A stretch of DNA of 64,000 nucleotides from Knoellia sp. S7-12. GTDB taxonomy: Bacteria > Actinomycetota > Actinomycetes > Actinomycetales > Dermatophilaceae. The notes under the pieces are model-generated. The model saw nothing but the letters and a program-made list of their open reading frames with translations. It ran no database searches and was not told where the DNA came from. Within the stretch, counting starts at the first letter, position 1. Each line of letters begins with the position of its first letter. This document shows positions 26,392-34,736 of this stretch, in pieces. The translations under genes and the position numbers were made by a program. Where the stretch lies: assembly GCF_040518285.1 (NCBI RefSeq), contig NZ_CP155449.1, positions 1,302,001 through 1,366,000 on the forward strand, read 5' to 3'.

Positions 26392-27324
26392 ATGGCGAAG
26401 TGGCAGCCGGGCCTCTCAACGGCCGTGCGTGTGCCCGCCAGCAGCGCCAACCTCGGGCCGGGATTTGACTCGGTCGGCGTCGCGCTCGGTGTCTGGGACC
26501 GCTGTCGCGCAACCGTTCTCGATCACTCCGGTCTTGAGATCACGGTCGCAGGAGAGGGCGCTGGCGCCGTCCCGACGGATGCCTCCCACTTGGTCTTCCG
26601 CAGTCTTGCCCACGCTTTTGACTCCTTCGGTGAGAAGGCGCCCATGGGCCTGCGACTCGAGTGCGACAACGCTGTGCCCCACGGTCGGGGCATGGGTTCG
26701 TCGGCGACCGCCATCGTCACCGGCATCGTTCTCGCGCACGCCCTTCGCGCGGAACGTGACGGTCGGTCCTTCGGGGAAGCCGACCTCAGTGAGGTCAACG
26801 ACCTCGCCGCGCGCCTGGAGGGGCACCCGGACAACTCTTCCGCGAGCGTCTTTGGTGGGGTGACCCTGTCGTGGTCCGACGATCCAGAGCGGGGGACGAC
26901 GACGCTTCGGCTCGCCGCGCACCCCGCCGTCGTCCCGGTCGTCTTCACGCCAGAGGCACAGCTGTCCACCGCCACGGCTCGGGCGGTGCTGCCGGCGCAG
27001 GTTCGACTCGCTGATGCCGCGGCGAACTCCGCTCGGGCAGCGTTGCTGATCCACGCCATCACCAATGCCCCTGAGCACCTCCTCGATGCGACCCGAGAGT
27101 GGTTGCACCAGGAGCCACGTCGACCGTCCTATCCGGCCTCCATGGCCCTCGTCGACCTCCTGCGAGCCTCCGGACATGCCGCAGTGATCTCCGGTGCCGG
27201 CCCGTCGGTCCTCGTGCTCGCCACGTCAGCCACGGCGACAGCCGTGAGTGAAGCGGGAGGTGAGGGGTGGCGTGTGCTGCTCCCCGGCATACCTGACCGA
27301 GGTGCAGAGGTCATCGAGAGCTGA
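26392..27324 (+). CDS. thrB: homoserine kinase
   Basis: 310 residues, GHMP kinase family. Phosphorylates homoserine for ThrC. The start VRVPASSANLGPGFDSVGVAL and the ATP loop PHGRGMGSSATAIVTG are diagnostic; the third motif is ISGAGPSVLVLA. Start ATG 26392, 2 bp after the thrC stop, chosen because it gives the family N-terminus MAKWQPGLSTAVRVP. Last gene of the lysA-hom-thrC-thrB operon. Confidence 0.97.
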   Translation: MAKWQPGLSTAVRVPASSANLGPGFDSVGVALGVWDRCRATVLDHSGLEITVAGEGAGAVPTDASHLVFRSLAHAFDSFGEKAPMGLRLECDNAVPHGRGMGSSATAIVTGIVLAHALRAERDGRSFGEADLSEVNDLAARLEGHPDNSSASVFGGVTLSWSDDPERGTTTLRLAAHPAVVPVVFTPEAQLSTATARAVLPAQVRLADAAANSARAALLIHAITNAPEHLLDATREWLHQEPRRPSYPASMALVDLLRASGHAAVISGAGPSVLVLATSATATAVSEAGGEGWRVLLPGIPDRGAEVIES

Positions 27325-27369
27325 GCGTCCGAAACGCGAGTCCCGGGGCTGTGGCGTGGTTCCAGGTGT

Positions 27370-27375
27370 TAGTGT
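27370..27375 (+). promoter_or_regulatory. possible -10 box for rho
   Basis: TAGTGT in the 258-bp gap before rho. It would give a leader of about 200 nt, consistent with the long, often autoregulated rho leaders known in other bacteria. No convincing -35. Confidence 0.35.
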
Positions 27376-27531
27376 GAAGGTGCGCTCGCAGTCGATGCCG
27401 GGGAAGCGTTCTGCTCACCCGATGCCTGCCGCGATACGCACCCTCCACTGTTGGGCTGGTCGTGCTGAGTCACGCGCCGGAAATCGGCAGGCCCCGTGGA
27501 TCAATCCGCCAGATTTCTGGCACCCACTTTC

Positions 27532-27558
27532 GGCCCCGCCCAGTGCGGGCTTGGGGCC
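27532..27558 (+). promoter_or_regulatory. hairpin in the rho leader, just before the ribosome binding site
   Basis: GGCCCC-GCCC pairs with GGGC-tt-GGGGCC (10 bp with a 2-nt bulge). It ends 13 nt before AAGGA, so it could limit rho translation. Confidence 0.45.
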
Positions 27559-27582
27559 CCCTGACGAGGGGAAGGATCCTTC

Positions 27583-29601
27583 GTGACAGACACCACCACC
27601 CTTGAGGCATCTGCGGCATCCGGGCAGAGCCCGCGCCGATCGGGCTCACTGACGGCCATGCGCCTCGCCGAACTCCAGGGTCTTGCCTCGAGCATGGGCA
27701 TCTCCGGCACCGCCAAGATGCGCAAGGGCGACCTCGTCGCCGCCATCAAGTCTCGGCAGAACGGCGACAGCGGTCCCGCCGCGACGTCCGACGCCGCGTC
27801 CTCTGCCGCGTCCTCTGCTCCGTCCTCCGCCCCCTCGCAGAGGCGTTCGCGTCGTGCCTCCTCGTCGGGCCAGGGGGCCCCGAAGTCAGAGGCCGCGACG
27901 TCAGAAGCCCTGACTTCAGAGGCCCCGGAGGTGGCGGCCGAGTCGTCCACGCCTCGCGAGGAGCGCGCCGACCGCGAGGAGCGCGCCGACCGCGAGGAGC
28001 GCGCCGACCGCGCCGAGCGTCCGGACCGCGCCGAGCGTCCGGAGCGCACGGACCGCGCGGAGGGCCACGAGGCCCCTGTTGAGGCCCGCAACGGCCAAGG
28101 CCGCGAGGCACGCGAGCAGCGCGGTTCCAACCGGGAGCAGCGCGAGCGCAACAACGAGCGCTCCGACCGCAACCAGGATCAGGCCGGCGAGCGCAACAAC
28201 GAGCGCTCCGACCGCAACCAGGGCCAGGGCAACAGGCAGCAGGGCCAGACTCAAGCCGCCCAGGACCAGGACCAGAACAGTGATGACGACGAGGGCGGCC
28301 GCAGTGGTCGTCGTCGCCGCAACCGCAACCGCAGCCGTGACCGCGACAAGCGTCGTACCCCCACGCAGGGTGGCGAGACGCAGGCCGAGAACGAGCAGCA
28401 GATCGGCGACGACGACGTGTTGGTCCCCGTCGCCGGCATCCTCGACATCCTCGACAACTACGCGTTCGTCCGGACCTCGGGCTACCTCCCTGGCGACAAC
28501 GACGTCTACGTTCCGCTCGGGATGGTCAAGCGCCACAACCTGCGCAAGGGCGACGCCGTCGTCGGCGCGACGAAGGCACCCCACGACGGCGAGGAGCCGC
28601 AGCAGCAGACCGTCGGCACCCGCAACAACAGGGCGAAGTACACGCCGCTCGCGCGTCTCGACACAGTCAACGGCCAGAACCCCGACGACGCTCGGGCTCG
28701 TGTCGAGTTCGGCAAGCTGACCCCGCTCTACCCGCAGGACCGCCTGCGCCTCGAGACCGATCCGGGCATCCTCACGACGCGGATCATCGACCTCGTTGCC
28801 CCCATCGGCAAGGGCCAGCGTGGCCTCATCGTTGCTCCGGCCAAGGCCGGCAAGACCATGGTCATGCAGGCGATTGCCAACGCGATCACGACGAACAACC
28901 CTGAGGTTCACCTCATGGTCGTCCTCGTCGATGAGCGCCCTGAGGAAGTCACCGACATGCAGCGTGCGGTCAAGGGTGAGGTCATTGCCTCCACCTTCGA
29001 CCGTCCCGCCGAGGACCACACCACGGTCGCCGAGCTGGCCATTGAGCGCGCCAAGCGCCTCGTCGAGATGGGTCATGACGTCGTCGTGCTCCTCGACTCG
29101 ATCACCAAGCTGGGACGGGCCTACAACCTCGCTGCCCCGGCGAGCGGTCGCATCCTCTCCGGTGGTGTCGACTCCGCTGCGCTCTACCCGCCAAAGAAGT
29201 TCTTCGGTGCGGCGCGCAACATCGAGGACGGTGGCTCGCTCACCATCCTCGCGACGGCATTGGTCGAGACTGGCTCGCGCATGGACGAGGTGATCTTCGA
29301 GGAGTTCAAGGGCACCGGCAACATGGAGCTCAAGCTCGACCGTGGCCTGTCCAACCGACGCATCTTCCCGGCGGTCGACATCAACAACTCTGGCACGCGC
29401 CGCGAAGAGATCCTGCTCGCGCCGGAGGAGCTCAAGATCATGTGGAAGCTGCGTCGTGTCCTTGCGGCGCTCGACAGCCAGCAGGCCATCGAGCTCCTGC
29501 TCGACCGGCTCCGCAAGAGCAAGACGAACTACGAGTTCCTCAAGCAGGTCCAGCAGAACAGCTCGATCAGGCTCGAGGACGAGGACGACGACAAGGCCTG
29601 A
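27583..29601 (+). CDS. rho: transcription termination factor Rho with long N-terminal disordered insert
   Basis: 672 residues against ~420 in E. coli. Hexameric RNA helicase that ends transcription. Order: Rho-N SAP-like helix region (MRLAELQGLASSMGIS, ~26-60), a ~200-residue insert rich in Arg, Glu, Asp, Asn and Gln with repeats (~65-270), the cold-shock-like primary RNA site (GILDILDNYAFVRTSGYLPG), and the ATPase with Walker A APAKAGKTMVMQ, Walker B VVVLLDSITKLGRAYN and Q/R loops. GTG start with AAGGA 7 nt upstream. Such inserts are known in actinobacterial Rho and add RNA binding and condensate formation. Confidence 0.97.
   Translation: MTDTTTLEASAASGQSPRRSGSLTAMRLAELQGLASSMGISGTAKMRKGDLVAAIKSRQNGDSGPAATSDAASSAASSAPSSAPSQRRSRRASSSGQGAPKSEAATSEALTSEAPEVAAESSTPREERADREERADREERADRAERPDRAERPERTDRAEGHEAPVEARNGQGREAREQRGSNREQRERNNERSDRNQDQAGERNNERSDRNQGQGNRQQGQTQAAQDQDQNSDDDEGGRSGRRRRNRNRSRDRDKRRTPTQGGETQAENEQQIGDDDVLVPVAGILDILDNYAFVRTSGYLPGDNDVYVPLGMVKRHNLRKGDAVVGATKAPHDGEEPQQQTVGTRNNRAKYTPLARLDTVNGQNPDDARARVEFGKLTPLYPQDRLRLETDPGILTTRIIDLVAPIGKGQRGLIVAPAKAGKTMVMQAIANAITTNNPEVHLMVVLVDERPEEVTDMQRAVKGEVIASTFDRPAEDHTTVAELAIERAKRLVEMGHDVVVLLDSITKLGRAYNLAAPASGRILSGGVDSAALYPPKKFFGAARNIEDGGSLTILATALVETGSRMDEVIFEEFKGTGNMELKLDRGLSNRRIFPAVDINNSGTRREEILLAPEELKIMWKLRRVLAALDSQQAIELLLDRLRKSKTNYEFLKQVQQNSSIRLEDEDDDKA
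27957..28010 (+). repeat. 18-bp tandem repeat inside rho
   Basis: Three adjacent in-frame copies of GAGGAGCGCGCCGACCGC (Glu-Glu-Arg-Ala-Asp-Arg), continued by diverged units (GCCGAGCGTCCGGACCGC). A second duplication, Asn-Asn-Glu-Arg-Ser-Asp-Arg-Asn-Gln, lies at about 28150-28221. Confidence 0.85.
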
Positions 29602-29619
29602 GCCTTCCGTTGCCCACTA

Positions 29620-29651
29620 CGAAGCGGTCTCCCTGGTGGGAGGCCGCTTCG
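29620..29651. terminator. hairpin terminator between rho and the GNAT gene
   Basis: CGAAGCGG-t-CTCCC pairs with GGGAG-g-CCGCTTCG (13 bp plus one T-G wobble) around TGGT. Lies between convergent genes; no T-run. Confidence 0.75.
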
Positions 29652-29677
29652 CGGCATGCGTGGGGTATGCCGTCGGC

Positions 29678-30154
29678 TCATCTCTCGCGCGGTGGTGACC
29701 GTCGCTGCATGGCCGGGAAGGTGACCTCGCTGAAGCCGAGGTCCCGATAGATGCGGGCGCCGTCAGCGGTGGCGAACAGGTCGATGCGCCTGACGTCGGT
29801 CTCCGCGTCGAACCAGTCGACCAGGGCCTCGGTGATGCGCCGGCCCCAGCCTTGCCCGCGCACCTCTGTGACCGTGGCGATGTTGTTGATGACTCCGGTG
29901 AGGCCGTTGGGGCAACCCGGGCTCGGTCCGATGCGCTTGACCTCGGCGACGCCGCACGACACCACCCGACCGCCGACCTGGGCGACGAGGATGCGGGCGT
30001 CGTCGCGAGTGAGGACGCTGTCGAACCAGTCGCGGGTGGCGGCGAGCCACTCGGGTGCGGCGAGGTCGGCCGTTGCCTTTCCCATGGCCTCGAACATGAG
30101 GACCCGCAACTGGACGAGGTCGCTCACGTCAGTCGGGGCGGCTCGGCGGATCAC
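29678..30154 (-). CDS. GNAT family N-acetyltransferase
   Basis: 158 residues. Acetyl-CoA binding motif A is seen as NNIATVTEVRGQGWGRRITEAL, with the R/Q-x-x-G-x-G/A core; IYRDLGF is the usual last motif. Substrate unknown. The gene overlaps the Lrp/AsnC regulator upstream by ATGA, so the regulator may control it. Confidence 0.87.
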   Translation of the reverse strand: MIRRAAPTDVSDLVQLRVLMFEAMGKATADLAAPEWLAATRDWFDSVLTRDDARILVAQVGGRVVSCGVAEVKRIGPSPGCPNGLTGVINNIATVTEVRGQGWGRRITEALVDWFDAETDVRRIDLFATADGARIYRDLGFSEVTFPAMQRRSPPRER

Positions 30155-30654
30155 AGGCTCTGCCGACCGGTGTGGGCGCGGAAGATCAGCGAGGTCTGGA
30201 CGTGAGAGACGCCTGGTCGGCTCGAGACGTTGTCGAGGACGAAGTCGCGCAACTGGTCGGGGGACTCGGCGCTGACGTGGACGAGGAAGTCGTCGGCTCC
30301 ACTGATGTTGAACGCCGACAGCACGCCGGGGAGCGCCGCCATCTCATCGCCGAACGCCTCGACCTGAGCCCGGTCGTGGCCCGAGAGTCCGATCGCGATC
30401 ACGGCTTGAAGGGGACGCCCCATCTTGGTGGGGTCGAGGGCGGCGTGGACGCCGGTGATGACGCCGCGCTCGCGCAGTGCCCGCACCCGCCCGACACAGG
30501 TCGACTCCGCGATGCCGACCTCGCGGGCGAGAGCAGCGTTGGAGATGCGTCCGTCCGCGACGAGGGCCACGACGAGTGACCGGTCGATCTCATCGAGCAG
30601 GGGAGGGGCGGTCGGCGCCGGGCCGGGGGTGAGGGGATGCGGATTCTTCGGCAC
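30151..30654 (-). CDS. Lrp/AsnC family transcriptional regulator
   Basis: 167 residues. N-terminal winged helix (LDEIDRSLVVALVADGRISNAALAREVGIAESTCVGRVRALRERGVI) and a C-terminal RAM ligand domain (AVIAIGLSGHDRAQVEAFGDEMAALPGVLSAFNISGADDF). These regulators sense amino acids and usually act on a neighbouring gene; the divergent PLP enzyme is the obvious target. GTG start supported by a leaderless box. A dyad lies in the shared gap. Confidence 0.92.
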   Translation of the reverse strand: MPKNPHPLTPGPAPTAPPLLDEIDRSLVVALVADGRISNAALAREVGIAESTCVGRVRALRERGVITGVHAALDPTKMGRPLQAVIAIGLSGHDRAQVEAFGDEMAALPGVLSAFNISGADDFLVHVSAESPDQLRDFVLDNVSSRPGVSHVQTSLIFRAHTGRQSL

Positions 30655-30660
30655 GCAGCC

Positions 30661-30666
30661 ACGCTA
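30661..30666 (-). promoter_or_regulatory. -10 box of the Lrp/AsnC leaderless promoter
   Basis: Minus-strand TAGCGT, 6 nt (GGCTGC), GTG at 30654. Confidence 0.55.
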
Positions 30667-30682
30667 CTGCGGCGTACCCGCG

Positions 30683-30705
30683 GATCACAGCACCACGTCG
30701 TGATC
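30683..30705. promoter_or_regulatory. candidate Lrp/AsnC operator
   Basis: GATCAC at 30683-30688 and GTGATC at 30700-30705 form a 23-bp dyad in the 111-bp gap between the regulator and the PLP enzyme, just upstream of the regulator's -10 box. Confidence 0.45.
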
Positions 30706-30765
30706 TGTTGCATGTTTCCACGGGACTGTTTACCGGTGCCGCGGATTCTTCGGAGAATGGTCGTC

Positions 30766-31956
30766 ATGAGAGCTGATTCCATGATGCAGTGTCCCGATCT
30801 GGCGACGACAGCGGTCCATGCCGGCCGTGAGGATCTCACCGCGCTCGGGCTGCATGTCCCGATGATCGACCTGGCCACGACATATCCGATGCCGACGATC
30901 GAAGACGGCGGCACGGCATACGACGTGCTTGCTGCTGGGGAGCGGCCGGATGGTCAGGCCACACTCGTCTACCAGCGCCTCTGGAACCCCGGCGTGGATC
31001 GCTTCGAGCGGGCTGTCGCCGCGCTCGAAGGAGCCGACGCTTCGGTCGCGTTCGCCACCGGGATGGCTGCGCTCACCGCCACCCTGCTCGCAGCCGTGGC
31101 TGCCGGCACGCCCCACATCGTCGCGGTGCGACCGCTGTATGGCGGCTCCGACCACCTGCTCGCGTCGGGGCTGCTCGGGACGACGGTCTCCTGGGCCACG
31201 CCCGAGACGGTCGGCAGCGCCATCCGGCACGACACGGGTCTGGTGATTCTCGAGACACCCGCAAACCCATCCCTCGAGCTCGTCGACATCGCGGCCGTCG
31301 TGGCGCAGGCGGGTGATGTGCCAGTGGCCGTCGACAACACCTTTGCGACGCCGGTGCTCCAGCAGCCGATGCGCCACGGCGCGACTCTGGTCCTCCACTC
31401 GGCCACCAAGTTCATGGGTGGGCACGGCGACGTGATGGGTGGCGTGGTGGCGGCCAACCACGAGTGGACGGCGAGGCTGCGCCAGGTCCGGGCCATCACG
31501 GGTGCGGTGCTGCATCCCCTCGCTGCCTATGAACTGCATCGCGGTCTGCAGACCATCCACGTTCGGGTGCGAGCGCAGCAGGCGTCGGCCGCGGTGGTGG
31601 CAGCCTGGCTGGCCGAGCGGGTCGAGGTGTCACGCGTGCTCTATCCGGGATTGCCCGGTGGTGACCCACTCGGGCTCGTGGGCACCCAGCTGTCGGGACC
31701 CGGGGCGCTGGTCGCCTTCCGCCTTGCGGGTGGGTATGCCGCGGCCTCGGCTCTGCTCGGGGGCCTCGAGCTCGTGACCCATGCGGTGTCGCTCGGCGGT
31801 GTCGACAGCCTGATCCAGCATCCGGCGAGCCTCACCCACCGCATCGTGTCCGCAGACGCCCGACCTGATGCCGACCTGCTCCGCCTCTCTGTCGGGCTCG
31901 AATGCGTCGACGACGTCATCGCCGACCTCGACAAGGCCTTCGCCAACCTCCCCTGA
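30766..31956 (+). CDS. PLP-dependent Cys/Met metabolism enzyme (cystathionine/methionine gamma-lyase group)
   Basis: 396 residues, fold type I. Lys215 in HSATKFMGGHGDVMGG holds the cofactor; YQRLWNPGVDRFERAVAALEG and FATGMAALTATLLA are family hallmarks and ETPANPSLELVDI the substrate-side motif. The exact reaction (gamma-lyase, gamma-synthase or sulfhydrylase) cannot be read from the sequence. ATG 30766 is chosen because GGAG at 30752-30755 is 10 nt upstream. Divergent from an Lrp/AsnC regulator, which suggests induction by an amino acid such as methionine. Confidence 0.87.
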   Translation: MRADSMMQCPDLATTAVHAGREDLTALGLHVPMIDLATTYPMPTIEDGGTAYDVLAAGERPDGQATLVYQRLWNPGVDRFERAVAALEGADASVAFATGMAALTATLLAAVAAGTPHIVAVRPLYGGSDHLLASGLLGTTVSWATPETVGSAIRHDTGLVILETPANPSLELVDIAAVVAQAGDVPVAVDNTFATPVLQQPMRHGATLVLHSATKFMGGHGDVMGGVVAANHEWTARLRQVRAITGAVLHPLAAYELHRGLQTIHVRVRAQQASAAVVAAWLAERVEVSRVLYPGLPGGDPLGLVGTQLSGPGALVAFRLAGGYAAASALLGGLELVTHAVSLGGVDSLIQHPASLTHRIVSADARPDADLLRLSVGLECVDDVIADLDKAFANLP

Positions 31957-31977
31957 CCCTCTCAGCCTGCTGGCGTC

Positions 31978-32011
31978 CTGCAGGGCGCGCGATATGGCGC
32001 GCGCCCGGCAG
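31978..32011. repeat. GC-rich palindrome, left of the DUF559 gene
   Basis: GGGCGCGCG (31983-31991) pairs with CGCGCGCCC (31998-32006), loop ATATGG, with further CTG/CAG pairing outside. Its CTGCAGGGCGCGCG arm is shared with the palindrome on the other side of the gene. It may also terminate the PLP enzyme gene. Confidence 0.7.
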
Positions 32012-32029
32012 CACACGCCGGCGGGGGCA

Positions 32030-32968
32030 TCAGGCGGCCCGCTCAGTGAGCAGGGCATGGCCTCTCGCGACCTGGTCCATGAACGCATCAGGTGTGAGCC
32101 GCAACCCCAGGACAGGGACTCGCAATACGACCTTGTCCGAGAGCGTGACCTCGTTCTGTCGCAGCGCGTCGTCCACGGGCGCGAGAGCCAAGGCATGGTG
32201 GCCACCGTCGATCTCGACGACAAGGCCGATGTCCTCCCACAGAACATCGAGGTAGATCCGACCTGCTCGTCCCCTGCACACCTTCTGGCGGGTGGGGGCG
32301 GGTAGCCCGCGAGCTCGGCACAGAGCGGAGAAGTCGAACTCGCCCAGAGAGTGCGCGCCGTCGCACACGTCTCGCACTGCCGCGTCGAGCAGTTGGTGCC
32401 TGGGACCCCCGCGGGTCGCGAGCCACGCTGAGAGCAGTTGCTCCGGACGGACGAATCGCTGCTGCACGACGAGACAGATGATGAGGACGGCCGTGCGATC
32501 GGTTCGTGCCCACTGTGCCGCACGGATGGTGGCTCGCTCGGTGGTGGTCCGAGGAAGTCCGGCACCGCGGATGGGGCCCAAAGTCCGTCGCCGGTGAACG
32601 TGAACCCCCTCGAGGCGCCTGGCGCGATGGTTCCCCGGGATCGCCACATCGATCTTCTCGAGGGTGAATCCAGACAGGCCACTTGCGACCAGCGCGCTCA
32701 CTCCGTCGAGTACGGCTCCGGAGCCGCTCTCCCACACCGCTTGCCACAGCCGTGCCACACCGTCCATCTCGGATGCTCCGATGACGACGGTGTGCAGCCC
32801 AGCGATGGACCAGCGCCCGGCGAGAACCTCACTGCGAATATCTGCCCTGGTGACACCGGCTCTGCGGAGGTCGGCCCGGTGGGCCACGCCCCCGTGAAGG
32901 GCGGCCACCTCGACAGCTCGGCGAGCTCGCTCAGCCCGAGGCAGCCTTCGGCGCGGTCCCTTCTCCAT
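32030..32968 (-). CDS. AbiEi-like antitoxin-domain protein with C-terminal DUF559 (PD-(D/E)XK-like) domain
   Basis: 312 residues. The N-terminal ~60 residues form a winged-helix of the type IV antitoxin (AbiEi) kind (AALHGGVAHRADLRRAGVTRADIRSEVLAGRW), followed by a middle region and a DUF559 endonuclease-like fold with IYLDVLWEDIGLVVEIDGGHHA, which contains the Asp and Glu-x-Asp typical of this nuclease group. No AbiEii toxin gene is adjacent, so it is not a TA pair. Such orphan genes are common and multicopy in actinobacteria; function unknown. Flanked by related palindromes and situated where rho and rpmE normally adjoin, suggesting insertion. Confidence 0.75.
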   Translation of the reverse strand: MEKGPRRRLPRAERARRAVEVAALHGGVAHRADLRRAGVTRADIRSEVLAGRWSIAGLHTVVIGASEMDGVARLWQAVWESGSGAVLDGVSALVASGLSGFTLEKIDVAIPGNHRARRLEGVHVHRRRTLGPIRGAGLPRTTTERATIRAAQWARTDRTAVLIICLVVQQRFVRPEQLLSAWLATRGGPRHQLLDAAVRDVCDGAHSLGEFDFSALCRARGLPAPTRQKVCRGRAGRIYLDVLWEDIGLVVEIDGGHHALALAPVDDALRQNEVTLSDKVVLRVPVLGLRLTPDAFMDQVARGHALLTERAA

Positions 32969-33030
32969 GTCAACAGAGTGCAGTCTCCACGCGGGAGGCT
33001 CCGTGCGTCATCCACAGGTGCTTCGGGGTT

Positions 33031-33082
33031 GTGCTGCAGGGCGCGCGCTAGGTCGCGCGCTAGGTCGCGCGCCCTGCAGCAC
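33031..33082. repeat. 17-bp perfect palindrome, right of the DUF559 gene
   Basis: GTGCTGCAGGGCGCGCG (33031-33047) pairs perfectly with 33066-33082. The loop holds two copies of CTAGGTCGCGCG. Outer CACAGG/CCTGTG can extend pairing. It lies in the 338-bp gene-free stretch 32969-33306, which otherwise holds the rpmE promoter and a 7-bp hairpin at 33144-33163. Confidence 0.85.
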
Positions 33083-33107
33083 GCCTGTGAGGTTTGCGCA
33101 GATGGGC

Positions 33108-33134
33108 GGGAATGCGGGGGCGGAGGCGGTCGTT
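33108..33134 (+). promoter_or_regulatory. SigR promoter of rpmE
   Basis: GGGAAT at 33108-33113, exactly 18 nt, GTT at 33132-33134: a perfect match to the SigR consensus, identical in form to the sigR promoter in this window. The expected start is near 33143, where a small hairpin (GTGTGCC/GGCACAC, 33144-33163) would form the 5' end of the transcript. In Streptomyces rpmE is a known SigR target. Confidence 0.8.
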
Positions 33135-33306
33135 TAGGTCACTGTGTGCCTGCTCTGGCACACTTGATCGCTGGACCGGTTCACGGCACGAACGCGTTTC
33201 CTGAGCATCACCCTCACGAGTGGATGCAGGCGGGGCGCTACCGGGTTTGCATCTACCTGATGGACCCGCCGACCCGGAGACAACCAGGACTCTCAAGGAG
33301 AACATC

Positions 33307-33522
33307 GTGAAGAAGGACATTCACCCGAACTACGCCGAGACCACGGTCACCTGCACCTGTGGCGCGTCGTTCACCACGCGCAGCACCGCCGAGAGCGGCG
33401 CGATCCACGCTGAGGTCTGCAGCCAGTGCCACCCGTTCTACACGGGCAAGCAGAAGATTCTCGACACCGGTGGCCGCGTTGCACGCTTCCAGGCTCGCTA
33501 CGGCAAGAAGGCCGACGCGTAG
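33307..33522 (+). CDS. rpmE: 50S ribosomal protein L31 (zinc-binding, C+ form)
   Basis: 71 residues. Large-subunit protein bridging the subunits. Four cysteines (VTCTCGASF and EVCSQCHPF) mark the zinc-binding form. GTG start with AAGGAG upstream at 33296-33301. The leader of about 165 nt from the SigR promoter is long. A zinc-independent paralogue and its Zur control, common in actinobacteria, would lie elsewhere. Followed by a strong terminator, so prfA is expressed separately. Confidence 0.97.
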   Translation: MKKDIHPNYAETTVTCTCGASFTTRSTAESGAIHAEVCSQCHPFYTGKQKILDTGGRVARFQARYGKKADA

Positions 33523-33529
33523 CACTCTC

Positions 33530-33575
33530 AATGCGCCGACCCGTTGATCCCGCAAGGGATCCGGGTCGGCGCATT
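33530..33575 (+). terminator. rpmE terminator
   Basis: AATGCGCCGACCCG (33530-33543) pairs perfectly with CGGGTCGGCGCATT (33562-33575); an inner GATCCC/GGGATC stem sits in the loop. Followed by a partly T-rich stretch. Confidence 0.88.
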
Positions 33576-33653
33576 CGTGTTTCCACCGAGCCCAGCACCC
33601 GCCCCTCGACCCAGCTGCCCACCCACCGCTGACCGTCCCTGAGAGGACACCCG

Positions 33654-34736
33654 ATGTTCGAGTCCGCCGAAGCTCTCGCCCAGGAGCACGCCACGCTCGA
33701 GCGCGAGATGGGTGACCCGGCGATCGCCTCCGATCCAGACCAGCTCCGCGAGATCAACAAGAGGTATGCCGCGCTGGGACCGACGGTGGCGGCATACGCC
33801 GTCTGGCAGTTGGCCACCGACGACCTCGAAACGGCTCGCGAGTTGGCCACCGAGGACGCTGGGTTCGCGGCCGAGGTCCCGGGGCTGGAGGCGACCGCCA
33901 CCGATGCCGCGGACCGGCTCCGCCGCCTGCTCATTCCGCGCGATCCCGACGACGACCGCGACGTCATTGTCGAGGTCAAGGCAGGAGAGGGCGGCGAGGA
34001 GTCCGCGCTCTTCGCCGGCGACCTGCTGCGCATGTATCTCCGCTACGCCGACCAGCGCGGCTGGCGCACCGAGGTCCTCGGCTCGACCGAGACCGACCTC
34101 GGCGGATTCAAGGACGTGCAGGTCAGCGTCAAGTCCAAGAAGGTTCCCCAGCCGGGTGAGGGACCGTGGGCCCGGCTCAAGTACGAAGGCGGCGTGCACC
34201 GCGTCCAGCGCGTCCCCGTGACGGAGACCCAGGGCCGCATCCACACGAGCGCTGCCGGCGTCTGGGTCATGCCGGAGGCTGAGGAGGTCGAGGTCGAGAT
34301 CCACGCCAACGACCTGCGCGTCGACGTCTTTCGCTCCTCCGGCCCGGGTGGGCAGAGCGTCAACACCACCGACTCTGCGGTGCGGCTCACCCACCTCCCG
34401 ACCGGCACTGTCGTCATCTGCCAGAACGAGAAGTCCCAGCTGCAGAACCGCGAGGCCGCGATGCGCGTCCTGCGAGCACGGTTGCATCAGATGGCGATGG
34501 ACGAGGCGAACGCAGCGAGTGCCGACATTCGCGCGAGCCAGGTGCGCACGGTTGACCGCAGCGAGCGCATCCGCACCTACAACTTCGCCGAGAACCGGAT
34601 CAGCGATCACCGCACCGGCTTCAAGGCCTACAACCTCGACACCGTCCTCGGCGGTGAGCTCGACCCCGTCGTCGAATCGGCGATGGCGGCGGATGAGGCG
34701 GCCCGTCTCGCGGCCCTGGGCGAGGGGACCGCGTGA
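33654..34736 (+). CDS. prfA: peptide chain release factor 1
   Basis: 360 residues. Recognises UAA and UAG and triggers peptidyl-tRNA hydrolysis. GGQ at residues 232-234 ([11 protein letters not shown]) is the catalytic loop, methylated by PrmC, whose gene follows with a GTGA overlap. [18 protein letters not shown] and RVQRVPVTE are typical. ATG start with GAGAGG upstream. Confidence 0.97.
   Translation: MFESAEALAQEHATLEREMGDPAIASDPDQLREINKRYAALGPTVAAYAVWQLATDDLETARELATEDAGFAAEVPGLEATATDAADRLRRLLIPRDPDDDRDVIVEVKAGEGGEESALFAGDLLRMYLRYADQRGWRTEVLGSTETDLGGFKDVQVSVKSKKVPQPGEGPWARLKYEGGVHRVQRVPVTETQGRIHTSAAGVWVMPEAEEVEVEIHANDLRVDVFRSSGPGGQSVNTTDSAVRLTHLPTGTVVICQNEKSQLQNREAAMRVLRARLHQMAMDEANAASADIRASQVRTVDRSERIRTYNFAENRISDHRTGFKAYNLDTVLGGELDPVVESAMAADEAARLAALGEGTA

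Noticed and set aside
27325..27582. A known riboswitch in the rho leader
   Set aside because: I see no conserved riboswitch core, only a hairpin near the ribosome binding site.
32030..32968. A complete type IV toxin-antitoxin pair
   Set aside because: The AbiEi-like domain is present but no AbiEii nucleotidyltransferase gene lies on either side.
32969..33306. Zur box controlling rpmE
   Set aside because: No AT-rich Zur-like palindrome is present; the gene encodes the zinc-binding form, which is not usually Zur-repressed.
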